A stretch of DNA of 64,000 nucleotides from Marisediminitalea alba (GTDB taxonomy: Bacteria; Pseudomonadota; Gammaproteobacteria; Enterobacterales; Alteromonadaceae), in the NCBI RefSeq assembly GCF_002993365.1, contig NZ_PVNP01000033.1, forward strand, positions 1 through 64,000. The letters run 5' to 3'. A program made the translations under genes and the position numbers. The notes beneath the pieces are model-generated. The model saw only the letters and a program-made list of their open reading frames with translations, had not been told where the DNA came from and ran no database searches. Positions 30,352-40,583 of this stretch are shown here, in pieces (the stretch's first letter is position 1; the number at the start of each line of letters is the position of its first letter).

Positions 30352-31698
30352 ATGCCAAAAACAACCGTACTGATCGTCGAAGATGATGCAGGCCTGCGCG
30401 AGGCGCTGGTAGATACGCTGTTACTGGCTGATTATCAGGTGGTCGCCGCCGATTCAGCAGAGCAGGCGATCATGCTGCTTGGTAAGCAGTCGGTGGATAT
30501 TGTGGTCAGTGATATTCAGATGGGCGAAATGAATGGCCTGGCGCTATTAAAAGCGATTAAGAGCAAAGATGCCAATGTGCCGGTGCTGCTGATGACAGCT
30601 TATGCCACGGTGGATGATGCTGTGAGCGCTATGCGCGACGGCGCGACGGATTATTTGTCCAAACCTTTCGCCCCGGAAGTACTATTGAATCTGGTTGGTC
30701 GTTACGCACCGGCGCAAAAAGTCGAGTCCCGACAACCCATTGTTGGCGATAGCAGCAGTCTGGAATTACTCCAACTGGCGCGCAAAGTGGCTCGCTCAGA
30801 GGCAACCGTGATGGTGTTGGGGCCAAGTGGTTCGGGTAAAGAAGTGTTATCCCGCTATATCCACGACAACTCACAGCGCAGTCAGTCACCTTTTGTGGCG
30901 ATTAACTGTGCGGCTATTCCTGAAAATATGCTGGAGGCCACCTTATTTGGCTATGAGAAAGGGGCTTTTACCGGTGCAGTGCAGGCGTGTCCGGGTAAAT
31001 TTGAACAAGCCCAGGGCGGCACTTTACTGCTTGATGAAATCACCGAAATGGACCTGGCGCTACAAGCGAAGTTGCTCCGTGTGTTGCAGGAAAAAGAAGT
31101 GGAGCGCCTCGGTGCACGCAAAACCATTGAACTGGATGTCCGCGTTATAGCTACCAGTAACCGCGATCTAAAAGAAGCCGTGGCCAGAGGAGAGTTTCGT
31201 GAAGATTTATATTACCGCTTAAATGTGTTTCCAATTACCTGGCTGCCATTAGCGCAGCGGGTAGGGGATATTATTCCGCTCGCTGAACACCTGATTAATC
31301 GCCATGCTGCCCAGCAAGGGTTAGGGCAGTTTAAACTGAGTGCTTCGGCACGCAGTAAACTGTTACAGCACAGCTGGCCAGGCAATGTCCGCGAACTGGA
31401 AAATGTCTGCCAGCGGGCGCTTATCTTGTGTGAATCAGAGGTGATTGATGGCAGCGAGTTGATGATTGAACCCATGAGCGGGCAGTCCTTTGCGCCAGAC
31501 AGTGAAGCCGATTATGAAGAAGATGACAGCCGCCTGGGCTCGGAGCTGCGTCACCAGGAACACCAGATCATTCTGGATACCCTGGCGTCCTGCAAGGGGA
31601 AACGCAAGGATGTGGCCGAAAAGCTCGGCATCAGCCCGCGCACACTGCGCTATAAGCTGGCGCGCATGCGTGAGCAGGGCATCGAAGTACCGGCCTGA
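30352..31698 (+). CDS. flrC: Sigma54-dependent response regulator FlrC/FleR
   Basis: FlrC is the activator of the hook-basal-body class of sigma54 promoters. The 448-residue protein has a receiver domain with phosphoacceptor Asp54 (VVSDIQM), an AAA+ domain with GPSGSGKE and GAFTGA, and a C-terminal Fis-type HTH (RKDVAEKLGISPRTLRYKL). The four structural-operon sigma54 sites in this window are its likely targets. A terminator follows at 31724. Confidence 0.95.
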   Translation: MPKTTVLIVEDDAGLREALVDTLLLADYQVVAADSAEQAIMLLGKQSVDIVVSDIQMGEMNGLALLKAIKSKDANVPVLLMTAYATVDDAVSAMRDGATDYLSKPFAPEVLLNLVGRYAPAQKVESRQPIVGDSSSLELLQLARKVARSEATVMVLGPSGSGKEVLSRYIHDNSQRSQSPFVAINCAAIPENMLEATLFGYEKGAFTGAVQACPGKFEQAQGGTLLLDEITEMDLALQAKLLRVLQEKEVERLGARKTIELDVRVIATSNRDLKEAVARGEFREDLYYRLNVFPITWLPLAQRVGDIIPLAEHLINRHAAQQGLGQFKLSASARSKLLQHSWPGNVRELENVCQRALILCESEVIDGSELMIEPMSGQSFAPDSEADYEEDDSRLGSELRHQEHQIILDTLASCKGKRKDVAEKLGISPRTLRYKLARMREQGIEVPA

Positions 31699-31723
31699 TT
31701 TCATCACTATTTCTACCTACCTA

Positions 31724-31752
31724 CAGGGCGCCTATATAAGCGCCCTGTTTGC
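31724..31752 (+). terminator. Terminator of flrBC
   Basis: CAGGGCGC (31724-31731) pairs perfectly with GCGCCCTG (31740-31747), loop CTATATAA, followed by a short T tract. Confidence 0.85.
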
Positions 31753-31845
31753 TATTCCCCTCCGATAACCCGTAGCCCTGTGCCTGATTGCCGTCATAAA
31801 TTTGGCATAAATACATAAGTTGCTGATATTAAATAATAATAAAAG

Positions 31846-31862
31846 TTGGTCTGGTCCTTGCT
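31846..31862 (+). promoter_or_regulatory. Sigma54 promoter of the fliE operon
   Basis: TTGGTCTGGTCCTTGCT has GG and GC 12 bases apart with TTGCT at -12; the -24 is weaker than consensus. It lies 78 bases before fliE. Confidence 0.75.
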
Positions 31863-31939
31863 GTAGATCTCTGTAAGTACCATTAAAGCCATAAATCCGG
31901 CACCACCGGACAGGCAATCAACACACATCAGGAGCCGTT

Positions 31940-32278
31940 ATGGACGTTAAAGCCAACAGTTTGTATCAGGAAATGCAGGCTATGATCGCGCAGACTCGTC
32001 TGGACGTTAATCCACAGCAAAATCTTGAAGTCAGTACAGAGTTAAATACGTCGAAAAGCGATTTTGCTGCGATGCTGGGCAATGCTGTTGAGAAAGTAAA
32101 CAGTATGCAGCTTGAATCCAAAGAAATGACCCAGCGTTTCGAAATGGGTGATAAATCCCTCAGCCTGGCTGAAGTGATGCTGGCCAAAGAGAAGTCGGGT
32201 ATTGCGTTTGAAGCCACCGTGCAGGTGCGCAACAAAGTACTTGAAGCGTACAAGCAAATCATGAATATGCCGGTGTAG
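31940..32278 (+). CDS. fliE: Flagellar hook-basal body adaptor FliE
   Basis: FliE joins the MS ring to the rod. The 112-residue protein has the family C-terminal block (SLAEVMLAKEKSGIAFEATVQVRNKVLEAY-type pattern, here visible from about residue 72). GGAG at 31930-31933 precedes the ATG. It starts the fliEFGHIJ group and is separated from fliF by 14 bases. Confidence 0.95.
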   Translation: MDVKANSLYQEMQAMIAQTRLDVNPQQNLEVSTELNTSKSDFAAMLGNAVEKVNSMQLESKEMTQRFEMGDKSLSLAEVMLAKEKSGIAFEATVQVRNKVLEAYKQIMNMPV

Positions 32279-32292
32279 TGGAGTAACTGACT

Positions 32293-33981
32293 GTGGCTGA
32301 AGCAACGGGAACCAATCTGGCCGTCTCTGACGCGGCGGATTCCGATAACGAGCAAAAATCCGGGTTTATGGACACCATTGGCAGTACCGATATGGTGCGC
32401 CAGATGACGCTGGTGGTTGTGCTAGTCATCAGCGTGGCCATTGCCATCTTTGTGGTGTTGTTTATCCAGGAACCGGATTTCCGTCCGCTGGCTAAAATGG
32501 ACACCGAAGAGCTGATTGAAACCCTCGATTACCTTGATGCCAACCAGATTGAATATCAGTTGGAAGGTAATATCGTTCACGTTCGGGTCGACGAATACCA
32601 AAAAATTAAACTGGGTATGAGCCGTGAAGGTCTGGCGCAGGCCGAACAGGCTGGCAGCGACATTATCATGCAGGACATGGGCTTTGGCGTGTCACAGCGG
32701 GTGGAAATGGAACGCCTCAAACACGCTCGGGAAATGCAGGTGGCTGCCACGATTGAAGACATGGCCAGCATCAAAAAGGCCCGCGTACTGCTGGCATTGC
32801 CGAAAGAAAACGTGTTTGCCCGCCGTGAGAAAAAAGCCAGCGCTACGGTAGTATTAACCGCAAAACGGGGCTCGGCAATAACCGGTGAAGAAGTTGACGC
32901 GGTAGTCGATATCGTGGCCTCGGCGGTGCAGGGCATGGAACCAGAGAGAGTGACCGTCACCGACAGTAACGGCCGGTTACTCAACTCCGGCTCGCAAAAT
33001 TCAGTCAGTGCCAGGGCACGAAAAGAATATGAAATCGAACGTCAGCGTGAGAGCGAATATCAGGAAAAAATTGATGCTATTTTGATCCCCGTGTTGGGTA
33101 TTGGTAACTACACAGCGCAGGTAGATGTCAGCATGGACTTTACTGCGGTGGAACAAACCCAGCGCCGGTATAACCCGGATTTACCCGCCGTGCGCAGTGA
33201 AATGGTGGTCGAGGAAAATTCTGTGGGTTCGGTTGCCGCTGGTATTCCCGGCGCGATCAGCAACCAGCCGCCACTTGACGCGAATATCCCTGAAAACGCT
33301 ATCGGCAATGCTCAGGTTGCGCCGGTCCCCGGCAGAACCACCAAAGAGTCGACCCGCAATTACGAGCTGGACACCACTATTAGCCATACCAAGCAACAAA
33401 CTGGTGTGATCCGTCGTCTGAGTGTGTCAGTGGCGGTGGACTATCAGCAAAGCACAGCTGAAGACGGAACCGTTAGCAGCGAAGCCCGCAGTCAGGAAGA
33501 GTTACTGAGCATTCGCCGTTTACTGCAGGGCGGTATCGGCTTCGACGTTACCCGTGGTGACAGCCTCGAAGTGGTCAGCATGCCGTTCAGTCGCATCGAT
33601 GCCGGTGATATGGAAGAGCTACCACTTTGGGAACAACCTTTCTTTATGCCTATACTTAAGTGGGTAATGGGCGGACTGGTCGTTATCACGCTGATCTTTG
33701 CCGTCATCAGACCGATGCTGTCAAAACTCATTAATCCGGCGGATAGTCAGGCCAGTGACGAATTCGATGCTGATGAAGGATTGGATCTGGGTGATGATAC
33801 CATTAATATGCTGTCCAGCGAGTTTGATGCCGGTCAGGTTGGCTTTGCACCGGATGGCTCGTTAATGTTGCCGGATCTGCATAAAGATGAAGATGTGTTA
33901 AAAGCGGTGCGTGCACTGGTGGCCAATGAACCTGAACTATCTGCCCAGGTAGTGAAGGGCTGGCTGTTGCAGGATGAGTAA
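32293..33981 (+). CDS. fliF: MS-ring protein FliF
   Basis: FliF forms the MS ring in the inner membrane on which the motor is built. The 562-residue protein has an N-terminal membrane segment (about residues 36-58), the RBM ring domains (RVLLALPKENVF), a large periplasmic part, a second membrane segment near residue 455 (ILKWVMGGLVVITLIFAVI) and the cytoplasmic FliG-binding tail. The start is GTG with GGAG upstream. Confidence 0.96.
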   Translation: MAEATGTNLAVSDAADSDNEQKSGFMDTIGSTDMVRQMTLVVVLVISVAIAIFVVLFIQEPDFRPLAKMDTEELIETLDYLDANQIEYQLEGNIVHVRVDEYQKIKLGMSREGLAQAEQAGSDIIMQDMGFGVSQRVEMERLKHAREMQVAATIEDMASIKKARVLLALPKENVFARREKKASATVVLTAKRGSAITGEEVDAVVDIVASAVQGMEPERVTVTDSNGRLLNSGSQNSVSARARKEYEIERQRESEYQEKIDAILIPVLGIGNYTAQVDVSMDFTAVEQTQRRYNPDLPAVRSEMVVEENSVGSVAAGIPGAISNQPPLDANIPENAIGNAQVAPVPGRTTKESTRNYELDTTISHTKQQTGVIRRLSVSVAVDYQQSTAEDGTVSSEARSQEELLSIRRLLQGGIGFDVTRGDSLEVVSMPFSRIDAGDMEELPLWEQPFFMPILKWVMGGLVVITLIFAVIRPMLSKLINPADSQASDEFDADEGLDLGDDTINMLSSEFDAGQVGFAPDGSLMLPDLHKDEDVLKAVRALVANEPELSAQVVKGWLLQDE

Positions 33982-33996
33982 TTAAGGGGTCGTAAC

Positions 33997-35037
33997 ATGG
34001 CAGAAGAACTGGCCACACAAGAAGAACCAACTTACGACGTAAGTAAGCTCGAAGGCGTTGAGAAAGCCGCGATCCTGCTACTGAGCCTGTCGGAAGAAGA
34101 TGCTGCCCAGATCCTTAAACATCTGGAGCCAAAACAGGTACAAAAACTCGGTGCGGCCATGGCCCGTATCGATGATATGACACAGGCAAAAATTACCTCT
34201 GTGCATAAACACTTTATTGAAGAAATTCAGAACTACTCAACCATTGGCTTCCAGAGTCAGGACTTTGTTAAACGGGCATTAACTGCAGCGTTGGGTGAAG
34301 ATAAAGCCGCTAACCTGATAGATCAGATCCTGATGGGCTCCGGCGCCAAAGGACTGGACTCTCTGAAATGGATGGATTCCAAGCAGGTAGCCAGTATTAT
34401 TCGCAACGAGCACCCGCAGATCCAGACCATCGTGTTGTCTTATCTGGAGCCCGAGCAATCTGCCGAGATTTTGTCGCAGTTCCCCGAAAAAGTTCGCCTG
34501 GATTTATTGATGCGGGTAGCCAACCTCGAAGAAGTTCAGCCTGCTGCGTTGCAGGAGCTTAATGAGATCATGGAGAAACAGTTTGCCGGTCAGGCCGGTA
34601 CCCAGGCAGCTAAAATGGGCGGCCTGAAGTCTGCTGCCGATATTATGAATTACCTGGATACCAGTATTGAAGGCCAACTGATGGATGCGATTCGCGAGCA
34701 GGACGAAGAACTCAGTCAGCAAATTCAGGATCTGATGTTTGTGTTCGACAACCTGGTGGATGTGGATGACCGAGGCATTCAGGCAATCCTGCGCGAAGTG
34801 CAGCAGGACGCGCTTCTTAAGGCTATTAAAGGCGCCGACGAAGAGCTCAAGAATAAGATCACCAATAATATGTCGAAACGCGCTGCAGAAATGCTTACAG
34901 ATGATCTTGAAGCCATGGGGCCGGTACGGATCAGTGAAGTGGAAACTGCGCAGAAAGAAATTCTATCGGTGGCCAGACGTCTGGCTGATGCCGGTGAAAT
35001 TATGCTTGGCGGCGGTGGCGGCGAAGAGTTCCTTTAA
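33997..35037 (+). CDS. fliG: Flagellar motor switch protein FliG
   Basis: FliG is the rotor part that meets the stator and sets rotation direction together with FliM. The 346-residue protein shows the EHPQ motif (IIRNEHPQIQTIVLSYL) in the middle domain and the charged C-terminal torque helix region (EVQQDALLKAIKGADEELKNKI). Length is slightly above the usual 330-340. Confidence 0.96.
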   Translation: MAEELATQEEPTYDVSKLEGVEKAAILLLSLSEEDAAQILKHLEPKQVQKLGAAMARIDDMTQAKITSVHKHFIEEIQNYSTIGFQSQDFVKRALTAALGEDKAANLIDQILMGSGAKGLDSLKWMDSKQVASIIRNEHPQIQTIVLSYLEPEQSAEILSQFPEKVRLDLLMRVANLEEVQPAALQELNEIMEKQFAGQAGTQAAKMGGLKSAADIMNYLDTSIEGQLMDAIREQDEELSQQIQDLMFVFDNLVDVDDRGIQAILREVQQDALLKAIKGADEELKNKITNNMSKRAAEMLTDDLEAMGPVRISEVETAQKEILSVARRLADAGEIMLGGGGGEEFL

Positions 35038-35048
35038 CAGGATAAGCT

Positions 35049-35831
35049 ATGAAATCCTATAAATCATTTACGGTTGCAGAACTCGAAGACGCCAAAGGCT
35101 GGGATTTGCCACATGTTGATCAACCAGAGCCGACCGATGAAGGCAAAACGAATGCGCTGAATCGCCGCAGCGACTGGAAATATGAGCCGCCGGAAGAGCC
35201 GGAAGAAATTAAACCGCCTACCGCCGAGGAAATTGAAGCCATTCGTCAGGCAGCCTATGAAGAAGGCTACAACGAAGGCAAACAAGCCGGTTTTGAAGAG
35301 GGTAAAGCCGAAGGCCATGGGCAGGGGCACGAAGAAGGACTGGCCAGGGGGCATGAGGCAGGGCTGGCACAGGGGCTTGAGCAGGGCCAGGCACAAATCA
35401 GCCAGCAAACCGAATTATGGGAATCGCTGGTCACTCAGCTTCATGAGCCGTTAACGAAGGTGGATGAACAAGTTCGCAAAGAAGTGGTTAAACTGGCCGT
35501 CGCGCTGGCACGTTCGGTAGTGCGCACGGAAGTCAGAACCAATGAAGACATTATTCTTCAGGCGCTCAGCGAAGGGCTTAAAGCGCTGCCGGTGGAAGAA
35601 AACCATTACAGTATTCATCTTCATCCTGAAGATGTGCAACTGGTACAGGCGCATTTTGGCGAAGAAACGATCAAAGAACGCGGCTGGACACTCATTGATA
35701 CCCCGGGTATGGAGCGCGGCGGGTGCGACATTGTTACCCAACACAATGCCGTGGACCTTTCCATTGAACGGCGCAGTCGCAATGTACTTGATAAATTCCT
35801 GTTAGAGCAGGGCTTATCTGATGACAGTTAG
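35049..35831 (+). CDS. fliH: Flagellar export ATPase regulator FliH with long glycine repeat
   Basis: FliH binds and restrains the ATPase FliI and links it to the C ring. The 260-residue protein has a variable acidic N-terminus, then eleven glycines spaced every fourth residue from Gly73 to Gly113, an unusually regular G-x-x-x-G helix, and a C-terminal FliH/YscL domain ([19 protein letters not shown]). The end overlaps fliI by 11 bases. Confidence 0.95.
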   Translation: MKSYKSFTVAELEDAKGWDLPHVDQPEPTDEGKTNALNRRSDWKYEPPEEPEEIKPPTAEEIEAIRQAAYEEGYNEGKQAGFEEGKAEGHGQGHEEGLARGHEAGLAQGLEQGQAQISQQTELWESLVTQLHEPLTKVDEQVRKEVVKLAVALARSVVRTEVRTNEDIILQALSEGLKALPVEENHYSIHLHPEDVQLVQAHFGEETIKERGWTLIDTPGMERGGCDIVTQHNAVDLSIERRSRNVLDKFLLEQGLSDDS

Positions 35832-37155
35832 CCTGGCCTCCCATCTACAGCAACTCCAGAAACAGGTACCGTCTCCCCCCGTTGTCGCAGCCGGTAAGCT
35901 TATTCGTGGTATTGGTCTGACACTTGAGGCGGTAGGCTGTCAATTACCTGTCGGTAGCCAGTGTATGGTGCAAACCATCGACGGGGAAATTGAAGCTGAA
36001 GTGGTTGGCTTTGGCGATCATATTACCTATTTAATGCCTACCGAGGCGGTGCGCGGTATCGTGCCCGGCTCACGGGTGTTACCGCTTAATCGGGACAGTG
36101 GATTATCCGTGGGGTTAGGGATGCTCGGCAGAGTGGTGGATGGCAATGGCCTGCCGCTTGATGGGCTTGGGCCCATTGAAGCTACTGAACGAGTGCCTAC
36201 GACCAAACCGCCAATTAATCCGCTGGCCCGCCGTACTATCGCCGAACCCATGGATGTGGGCGTGCGCGCAATTAATGCCATCACTACCGTAGGGGTCGGA
36301 CAGCGTATGGGACTATTCGCCGGCAGTGGCGTGGGTAAAAGTGTGCTGTTGGGAATGATGACCCGGGGCGCTAAGGCAGACGTGGTCGTGGTTGGTCTGG
36401 TGGGTGAACGGGGCCGCGAGGTAAAAGAATTTATCCACGATATCCTTACCGAAGAAGAACGTCAGCGCGCGGTGGTTGTTGCAGCCCCTGCCGATACCTC
36501 GCCGCTGATGCGTTTAAAAGGCTGTGAAACCGCCGTTACTATTGCCGAATATTTCCGCGATCAGGGTATGAATGTGCTGTTACTTATCGATTCTTTAACC
36601 CGTTATGCCATGGCTCAGCGTGAAATTGCGCTGGCAGTAGGCGAGCCGCCTGCCACCAAAGGCTATCCGCCTTCGGTCTTTGCCCGCTTGCCGGCACTGG
36701 TGGAACGCGCCGGTAACGGCAGTGACAGTCAGGGCTCAATCACAGCTTTTTATACTGTTTTGACGGAAGGTGATGATTTGCAGGATCCGATTGCCGACTC
36801 CGCCCGTGCGATTCTTGACGGTCATATTGTGCTGTCACGCTCGCTGGCGGAAAGCGGCCATTACCCGGCCATCGACATTGAAGCCTCTATCAGTCGGGTT
36901 ATGCCGCAGGTTGTGAGTGAAGAGCATCTGTTTCAGGCTCGTCGTATTCGCCAGGTTTATTCGACCTATCAGCAAAACCGCGACCTGATTACCCTGGGGG
37001 CTTATACACGCGGCACCGATGCCCGGGTTGATTTAGCCATCAATGCCGAACCGGCCATCAAAGCGTTACTGCAACAGGGCATGAAACAGGTTACCGCTTA
37101 TGACGAAAGCCTGGAGGCCATGAGTAAGCTGGCTGGCGGCTTAGGTAAAGGCTAA
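35821..37155 (+). CDS. fliI: Flagellum-specific export ATPase FliI
   Basis: FliI is the ATPase of the flagellar type III export gate. The 444-residue protein is homologous to the F1 beta subunit, with Walker A GSGVGKS (residues 168-174) and the Walker B region [18 protein letters not shown]. The start at 35821 lies inside the fliH end. Confidence 0.97.
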   Translation: MTVSLASHLQQLQKQVPSPPVVAAGKLIRGIGLTLEAVGCQLPVGSQCMVQTIDGEIEAEVVGFGDHITYLMPTEAVRGIVPGSRVLPLNRDSGLSVGLGMLGRVVDGNGLPLDGLGPIEATERVPTTKPPINPLARRTIAEPMDVGVRAINAITTVGVGQRMGLFAGSGVGKSVLLGMMTRGAKADVVVVGLVGERGREVKEFIHDILTEEERQRAVVVAAPADTSPLMRLKGCETAVTIAEYFRDQGMNVLLLIDSLTRYAMAQREIALAVGEPPATKGYPPSVFARLPALVERAGNGSDSQGSITAFYTVLTEGDDLQDPIADSARAILDGHIVLSRSLAESGHYPAIDIEASISRVMPQVVSEEHLFQARRIRQVYSTYQQNRDLITLGAYTRGTDARVDLAINAEPAIKALLQQGMKQVTAYDESLEAMSKLAGGLGKG

Positions 37156-37160
37156 CATCG

Positions 37161-37625
37161 ATGGCCCGTAACGATGTCACCCGTTCTATAGAGCAGCTAG
37201 CCACCGTATTACGTATGGAGCTGGAAAAAGAAAACAAAGCCTTAAATGCCTTTCGTCTGGCCCAGGACTATCATCAGCAACAGCGTACTAAACTCACCAG
37301 CCTGCAACAGTACCGTATGGACTATGTGCGGCAGCTCCAGCAGGAAGGCAGTGGTGGCGTAAAAGCGCATCACTATCAACAGCGTTTGTCCTTTGTTGCC
37401 AAGCTGGATAAAGCCTGTGAGCAGCAGGGGCACGTTATTGCCCAGTGTAAAATGGCGGCCGACCAGCGTCGTACTCAGTGGCTGGCTCAGCAGCGCCGAC
37501 GTCAGGCCGTTGAAAAGCTCATCGAAAAGAAAGACCAGACCCTGCAGGTTATTGACAACCGAATCGAACAACAGATGATGGATGAGCTGGCTACCCAGCG
37601 TCTGCTCCGCCGTTCTATTTCCTGA
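37161..37625 (+). CDS. fliJ: Flagellar export protein FliJ
   Basis: FliJ is the coiled-coil stalk that sits in the FliI hexamer and helps open the export gate. The 154-residue protein is nearly all helical and rich in Gln, Arg and Lys, as in the family. It is weakly conserved in sequence; the call rests on position directly after fliI plus size and composition. It is the last gene before the fliK promoter. Confidence 0.88.
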   Translation: MARNDVTRSIEQLATVLRMELEKENKALNAFRLAQDYHQQQRTKLTSLQQYRMDYVRQLQQEGSGGVKAHHYQQRLSFVAKLDKACEQQGHVIAQCKMAADQRRTQWLAQQRRRQAVEKLIEKKDQTLQVIDNRIEQQMMDELATQRLLRRSIS

Positions 37626-37643
37626 ATCCCGCCATTGATAAAA

Positions 37644-37660
37644 GTGGCGCACTCTTTGCA
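37644..37660 (+). promoter_or_regulatory. Sigma54 promoter of the fliK operon
   Basis: GTGGCGCACTCTTTGCA has GG and GC 12 bases apart and a TTTGCA -12. It lies in the 110-base gap between fliJ and fliK and would let fliK-flhB be transcribed separately from fliE-J. Confidence 0.8.
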
Positions 37661-37735
37661 AAATCTTTACTGAAGCGACTAATACTGATGTAACAACACA
37701 TCAAATTCAAGCAGTTAGGTATTGAGGACTCGGTT

Positions 37736-39958
37736 ATGATGCAACAGCTTGCCACGCAACGATCACAAATTGCCGCTTTCCCGGAGACATTGCCGGAAAG
37801 TGCTGCCAAACGTGATCCGGCTCAAACCAGTGAGTCTGTATTACCTGTCAGCCCTGATCAGCCGGTAACGGCAAAGTCAGCCAAAAGCGCGCCGGCAAAA
37901 GATAGCTTTGCCGAGGTACTTAATCGCCAGCGTGGCGACGAACAAGCTGCTGAGGCAAAAAGCATAGCCGCTAAAGAGAGTAATTCAGCGTCTGAGAGTG
38001 AGGAGCTAGCGGCCAGGTCGTCAGCTCAGCAAGGCAAGCAAGAAGCTTCTGAGACAAACAGTACGGTAAGAACAGACAGTGAACAGAGCGGCGCTTCAGC
38101 CGACGAACCATCCGGTGAACCATCCGGTGAACCAGTCGGTAAAACAGACGGTGAATCATCAGACAAACTTGCCAGTGATTCAGAAAGCGACGCAAACGCG
38201 ACGTCAGGTAAAATGGCCAGCAGCGCTGAAGAGCAGATAGAGACTAACGAGCGTCAGGTTTCTGCCGCTCAGACAGCTCAACAGCGCATCGACAACATTG
38301 CCGCTGCCGAGGAGGATATTGCGGATATTGCCATGTTGCTGGGCGGCAATGCTACCCTCACGGCCGATGGCGAACCGGATTATCTTGCCATGGTAGACGC
38401 CGTACGAGCCCTGCAGGATAAGTTAATCCCGGCCAGCGAAAAACTGGCACCCACCAAAGAACCGCTTAGTAGCGAAGATATTATCAGTATGCTGCCAACC
38501 GATATGGGCAAACCAATAGAGGGGGACGTGCTAACCAAATTGCAGGACTGGCTGAACAGTCTGTTGCCAGGTGAGTTGCCAGGGGATATTCAGGCCTCAC
38601 CACTGCAACAAATGCGCGGTGCTGAACAGGTACTCTCCGATCTGATGGCATTGGTGAAGCAGGTCAAAGCCGGCGCAGCAAGTGAAGAGGCGGGAACCGA
38701 AAACAGCATATCTACCTCTGACTCTTCTTTACTAGCGGCTGTAGAGAACGTGACGGCAGAGTCAGCAGATAAAGCCGCTGAAGATGCGCAACTGTCAGAA
38801 GAAAACCTGGTAGCTCTGGCCATGGCATTGTTACAGGGATTACCCGGTGAGCGTCAGAACGCAAATAATGATACCAACCCCGCCGCCGAGGAAGGTGAAC
38901 AGGCGTTATTACCTGAACTAGTAGCGGCTAACGTGCAATTGGCCGAAGAACCGATTGCCGTGGCAGAGGCAACAGACGAAGCGTTAATTAATCAGGCTGC
39001 GTTGCTGGTAAGTCTCATGCGTCAGGCTCAACACAATGCAGAAACTGCGAAAACCGAGACTACCGTTAATGCCGACAAAGCGCCCGTAAAAGTAACCGAC
39101 CTCGATGCGCTGACATCGATGCTTAGCGAAAGTAACGATAAGACGTTACAGGAACTGGCGCAGGTGATGAGCGATAGTGCCAGTAAAGCCAATCCGGCAC
39201 TCACCGATACCCAGTTAAGTCAGATGCGCAGCCAGTTAACCAGCGGCCTTGAAGAAATGCGCACGCAGTTAAAGCAGGGCCATCAACCGGGGATTGACCT
39301 GGCAGCACTGGTGCAACAAACCGTGCAGGATGTCGCCCCCCAGAGTAGTCAGAATATAGTGATGCCGGTGATGCAGGATGTTCAGCAACTCACTCAACTG
39401 GCTTCTATGGCAGGCATGAGCCCCGGGCAGGAACAGCAATTAAGTGAGCTGGTCACGGTAGCCCGGGATGTGCTGGTTCATGAAACCCGCCAGCAGCATG
39501 GTGATACCCTTAAATCCATACAGCAACAGACGGCCTTTGATAAACCGGTGAACGTGCAGCAGACACAGGGCCAGCAACAAATTGCCGAGAAGATCCGCTG
39601 GATGGTAAACGGCCGTCAGTCGATGGCTGAAATACGCCTGGATCCGCCCGAGATGGGCAGCATGCAAATTCGCCTGAACGTGTCCGGCGACAGCGCATCG
39701 GTAAGTTTTGTGGTGCAATCTCAGCAGGCTAAAGAAGCACTGAACGAAGCTATGCCGCGTTTGCGGGATATGTTTTCAGAGCAGGGGCTGGATTTAGGCG
39801 AGTCCTTTGTCAGTCAGCAAAACAGTGGTGAAGCCGGCGACGGAGAATTTGCCGATCAGCAAGGCGGTGGCTTTGGTGAATCGGCTGAAGATGAGACAAA
39901 AAGTCAGGAAACTCACGTTGTCCGACCTGCAAACGGCCTGATTGACGACTATGTTTAA
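37736..39958 (+). CDS. fliK: Hook-length control protein FliK
   Basis: FliK measures hook length and switches export from hook to filament subunits. The 740-residue protein is acidic and low in complexity over its first 350 residues, including a GEPSGEPVG tandem stretch near residue 125. The conserved FliK C-terminal domain starts around residue 620 (AEIRLDPPEMGSMQIRLNV), the part that contacts FlhB. It is longer than the about 400 residues of enteric FliK, as common in marine relatives. Confidence 0.94.
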   Translation: MMQQLATQRSQIAAFPETLPESAAKRDPAQTSESVLPVSPDQPVTAKSAKSAPAKDSFAEVLNRQRGDEQAAEAKSIAAKESNSASESEELAARSSAQQGKQEASETNSTVRTDSEQSGASADEPSGEPSGEPVGKTDGESSDKLASDSESDANATSGKMASSAEEQIETNERQVSAAQTAQQRIDNIAAAEEDIADIAMLLGGNATLTADGEPDYLAMVDAVRALQDKLIPASEKLAPTKEPLSSEDIISMLPTDMGKPIEGDVLTKLQDWLNSLLPGELPGDIQASPLQQMRGAEQVLSDLMALVKQVKAGAASEEAGTENSISTSDSSLLAAVENVTAESADKAAEDAQLSEENLVALAMALLQGLPGERQNANNDTNPAAEEGEQALLPELVAANVQLAEEPIAVAEATDEALINQAALLVSLMRQAQHNAETAKTETTVNADKAPVKVTDLDALTSMLSESNDKTLQELAQVMSDSASKANPALTDTQLSQMRSQLTSGLEEMRTQLKQGHQPGIDLAALVQQTVQDVAPQSSQNIVMPVMQDVQQLTQLASMAGMSPGQEQQLSELVTVARDVLVHETRQQHGDTLKSIQQQTAFDKPVNVQQTQGQQQIAEKIRWMVNGRQSMAEIRLDPPEMGSMQIRLNVSGDSASVSFVVQSQQAKEALNEAMPRLRDMFSEQGLDLGESFVSQQNSGEAGDGEFADQQGGGFGESAEDETKSQETHVVRPANGLIDDYV

Positions 39959-40040
39959 TGAAAACATAACGTTTGCCGTTGCCATTTATTGGTGAGCAGA
40001 CATAATACGCCTAATTTGTGTAGGTGAGAGTGGTTGGAAA

Positions 40041-40571
40041 ATGGCTGAAGAAGAGTTACAGATTGAAGAAACCGGTGGTAAGAAAAGCAAGCTGATGCTG
40101 ATCATCATTATCGCCGTAGTGCTGATTGGCGGTGGTGGTGCAGCGTACTTCTTCTTATTTGCCGGCGGCGACGAACCAACGGCAGCCGAGCAACTGGCGG
40201 CCGAAGGTGGTGGTCAGGCGGCCGCAATGCCAGAGGCTAACGCCAGTGTGGGCACAGCGCTTTATGTGGCAATGCCACGGCCGATTGTATTTAATGTGCC
40301 GGGCTCAGGCCGTGACAGACTGGTACAGATTAAGGTTCAGTTAATGGTGCGTGGCACCGATAACGAGGAAAAGGCAAAAACGCATATTCCTCTAATCGAA
40401 GGTACCTTGCTGCAAACCTTCAGCGCCAGCAACGCTGATGACCTGGTAACAGAGCCGGGTAAAATTGAGTTAAGAGACAATGCCCTGGAAGCGGTGCAAA
40501 ACGCACTGAAGGACATTGCCGGTGGTGAAGTGGTTGAACGGGTTCTGTTTACCGACTTCGTTATGCAATAG
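40041..40571 (+). CDS. fliL: Flagellar basal-body protein FliL
   Basis: FliL is a single-pass inner membrane protein around the stators. The 176-residue protein has one membrane segment at about residues 20-40 (LMLIIIIAVVLIGGGGAAYF), a short linker, and the periplasmic FliL domain ending VVERVLFTDFVMQ, a typical family C-terminus. fliM follows after 12 bases. Confidence 0.95.
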   Translation: MAEEELQIEETGGKKSKLMLIIIIAVVLIGGGGAAYFFLFAGGDEPTAAEQLAAEGGGQAAAMPEANASVGTALYVAMPRPIVFNVPGSGRDRLVQIKVQLMVRGTDNEEKAKTHIPLIEGTLLQTFSASNADDLVTEPGKIELRDNALEAVQNALKDIAGGEVVERVLFTDFVMQ

Positions 40572-40583
40572 CAGGAGTTCGCT

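Noticed and set aside
31802..31825. TTGGCATAAAT followed by TTGCTG before fliE
   Set aside because: Spacing is about 18 bases, too long for sigma54; the site at 31846 fits.
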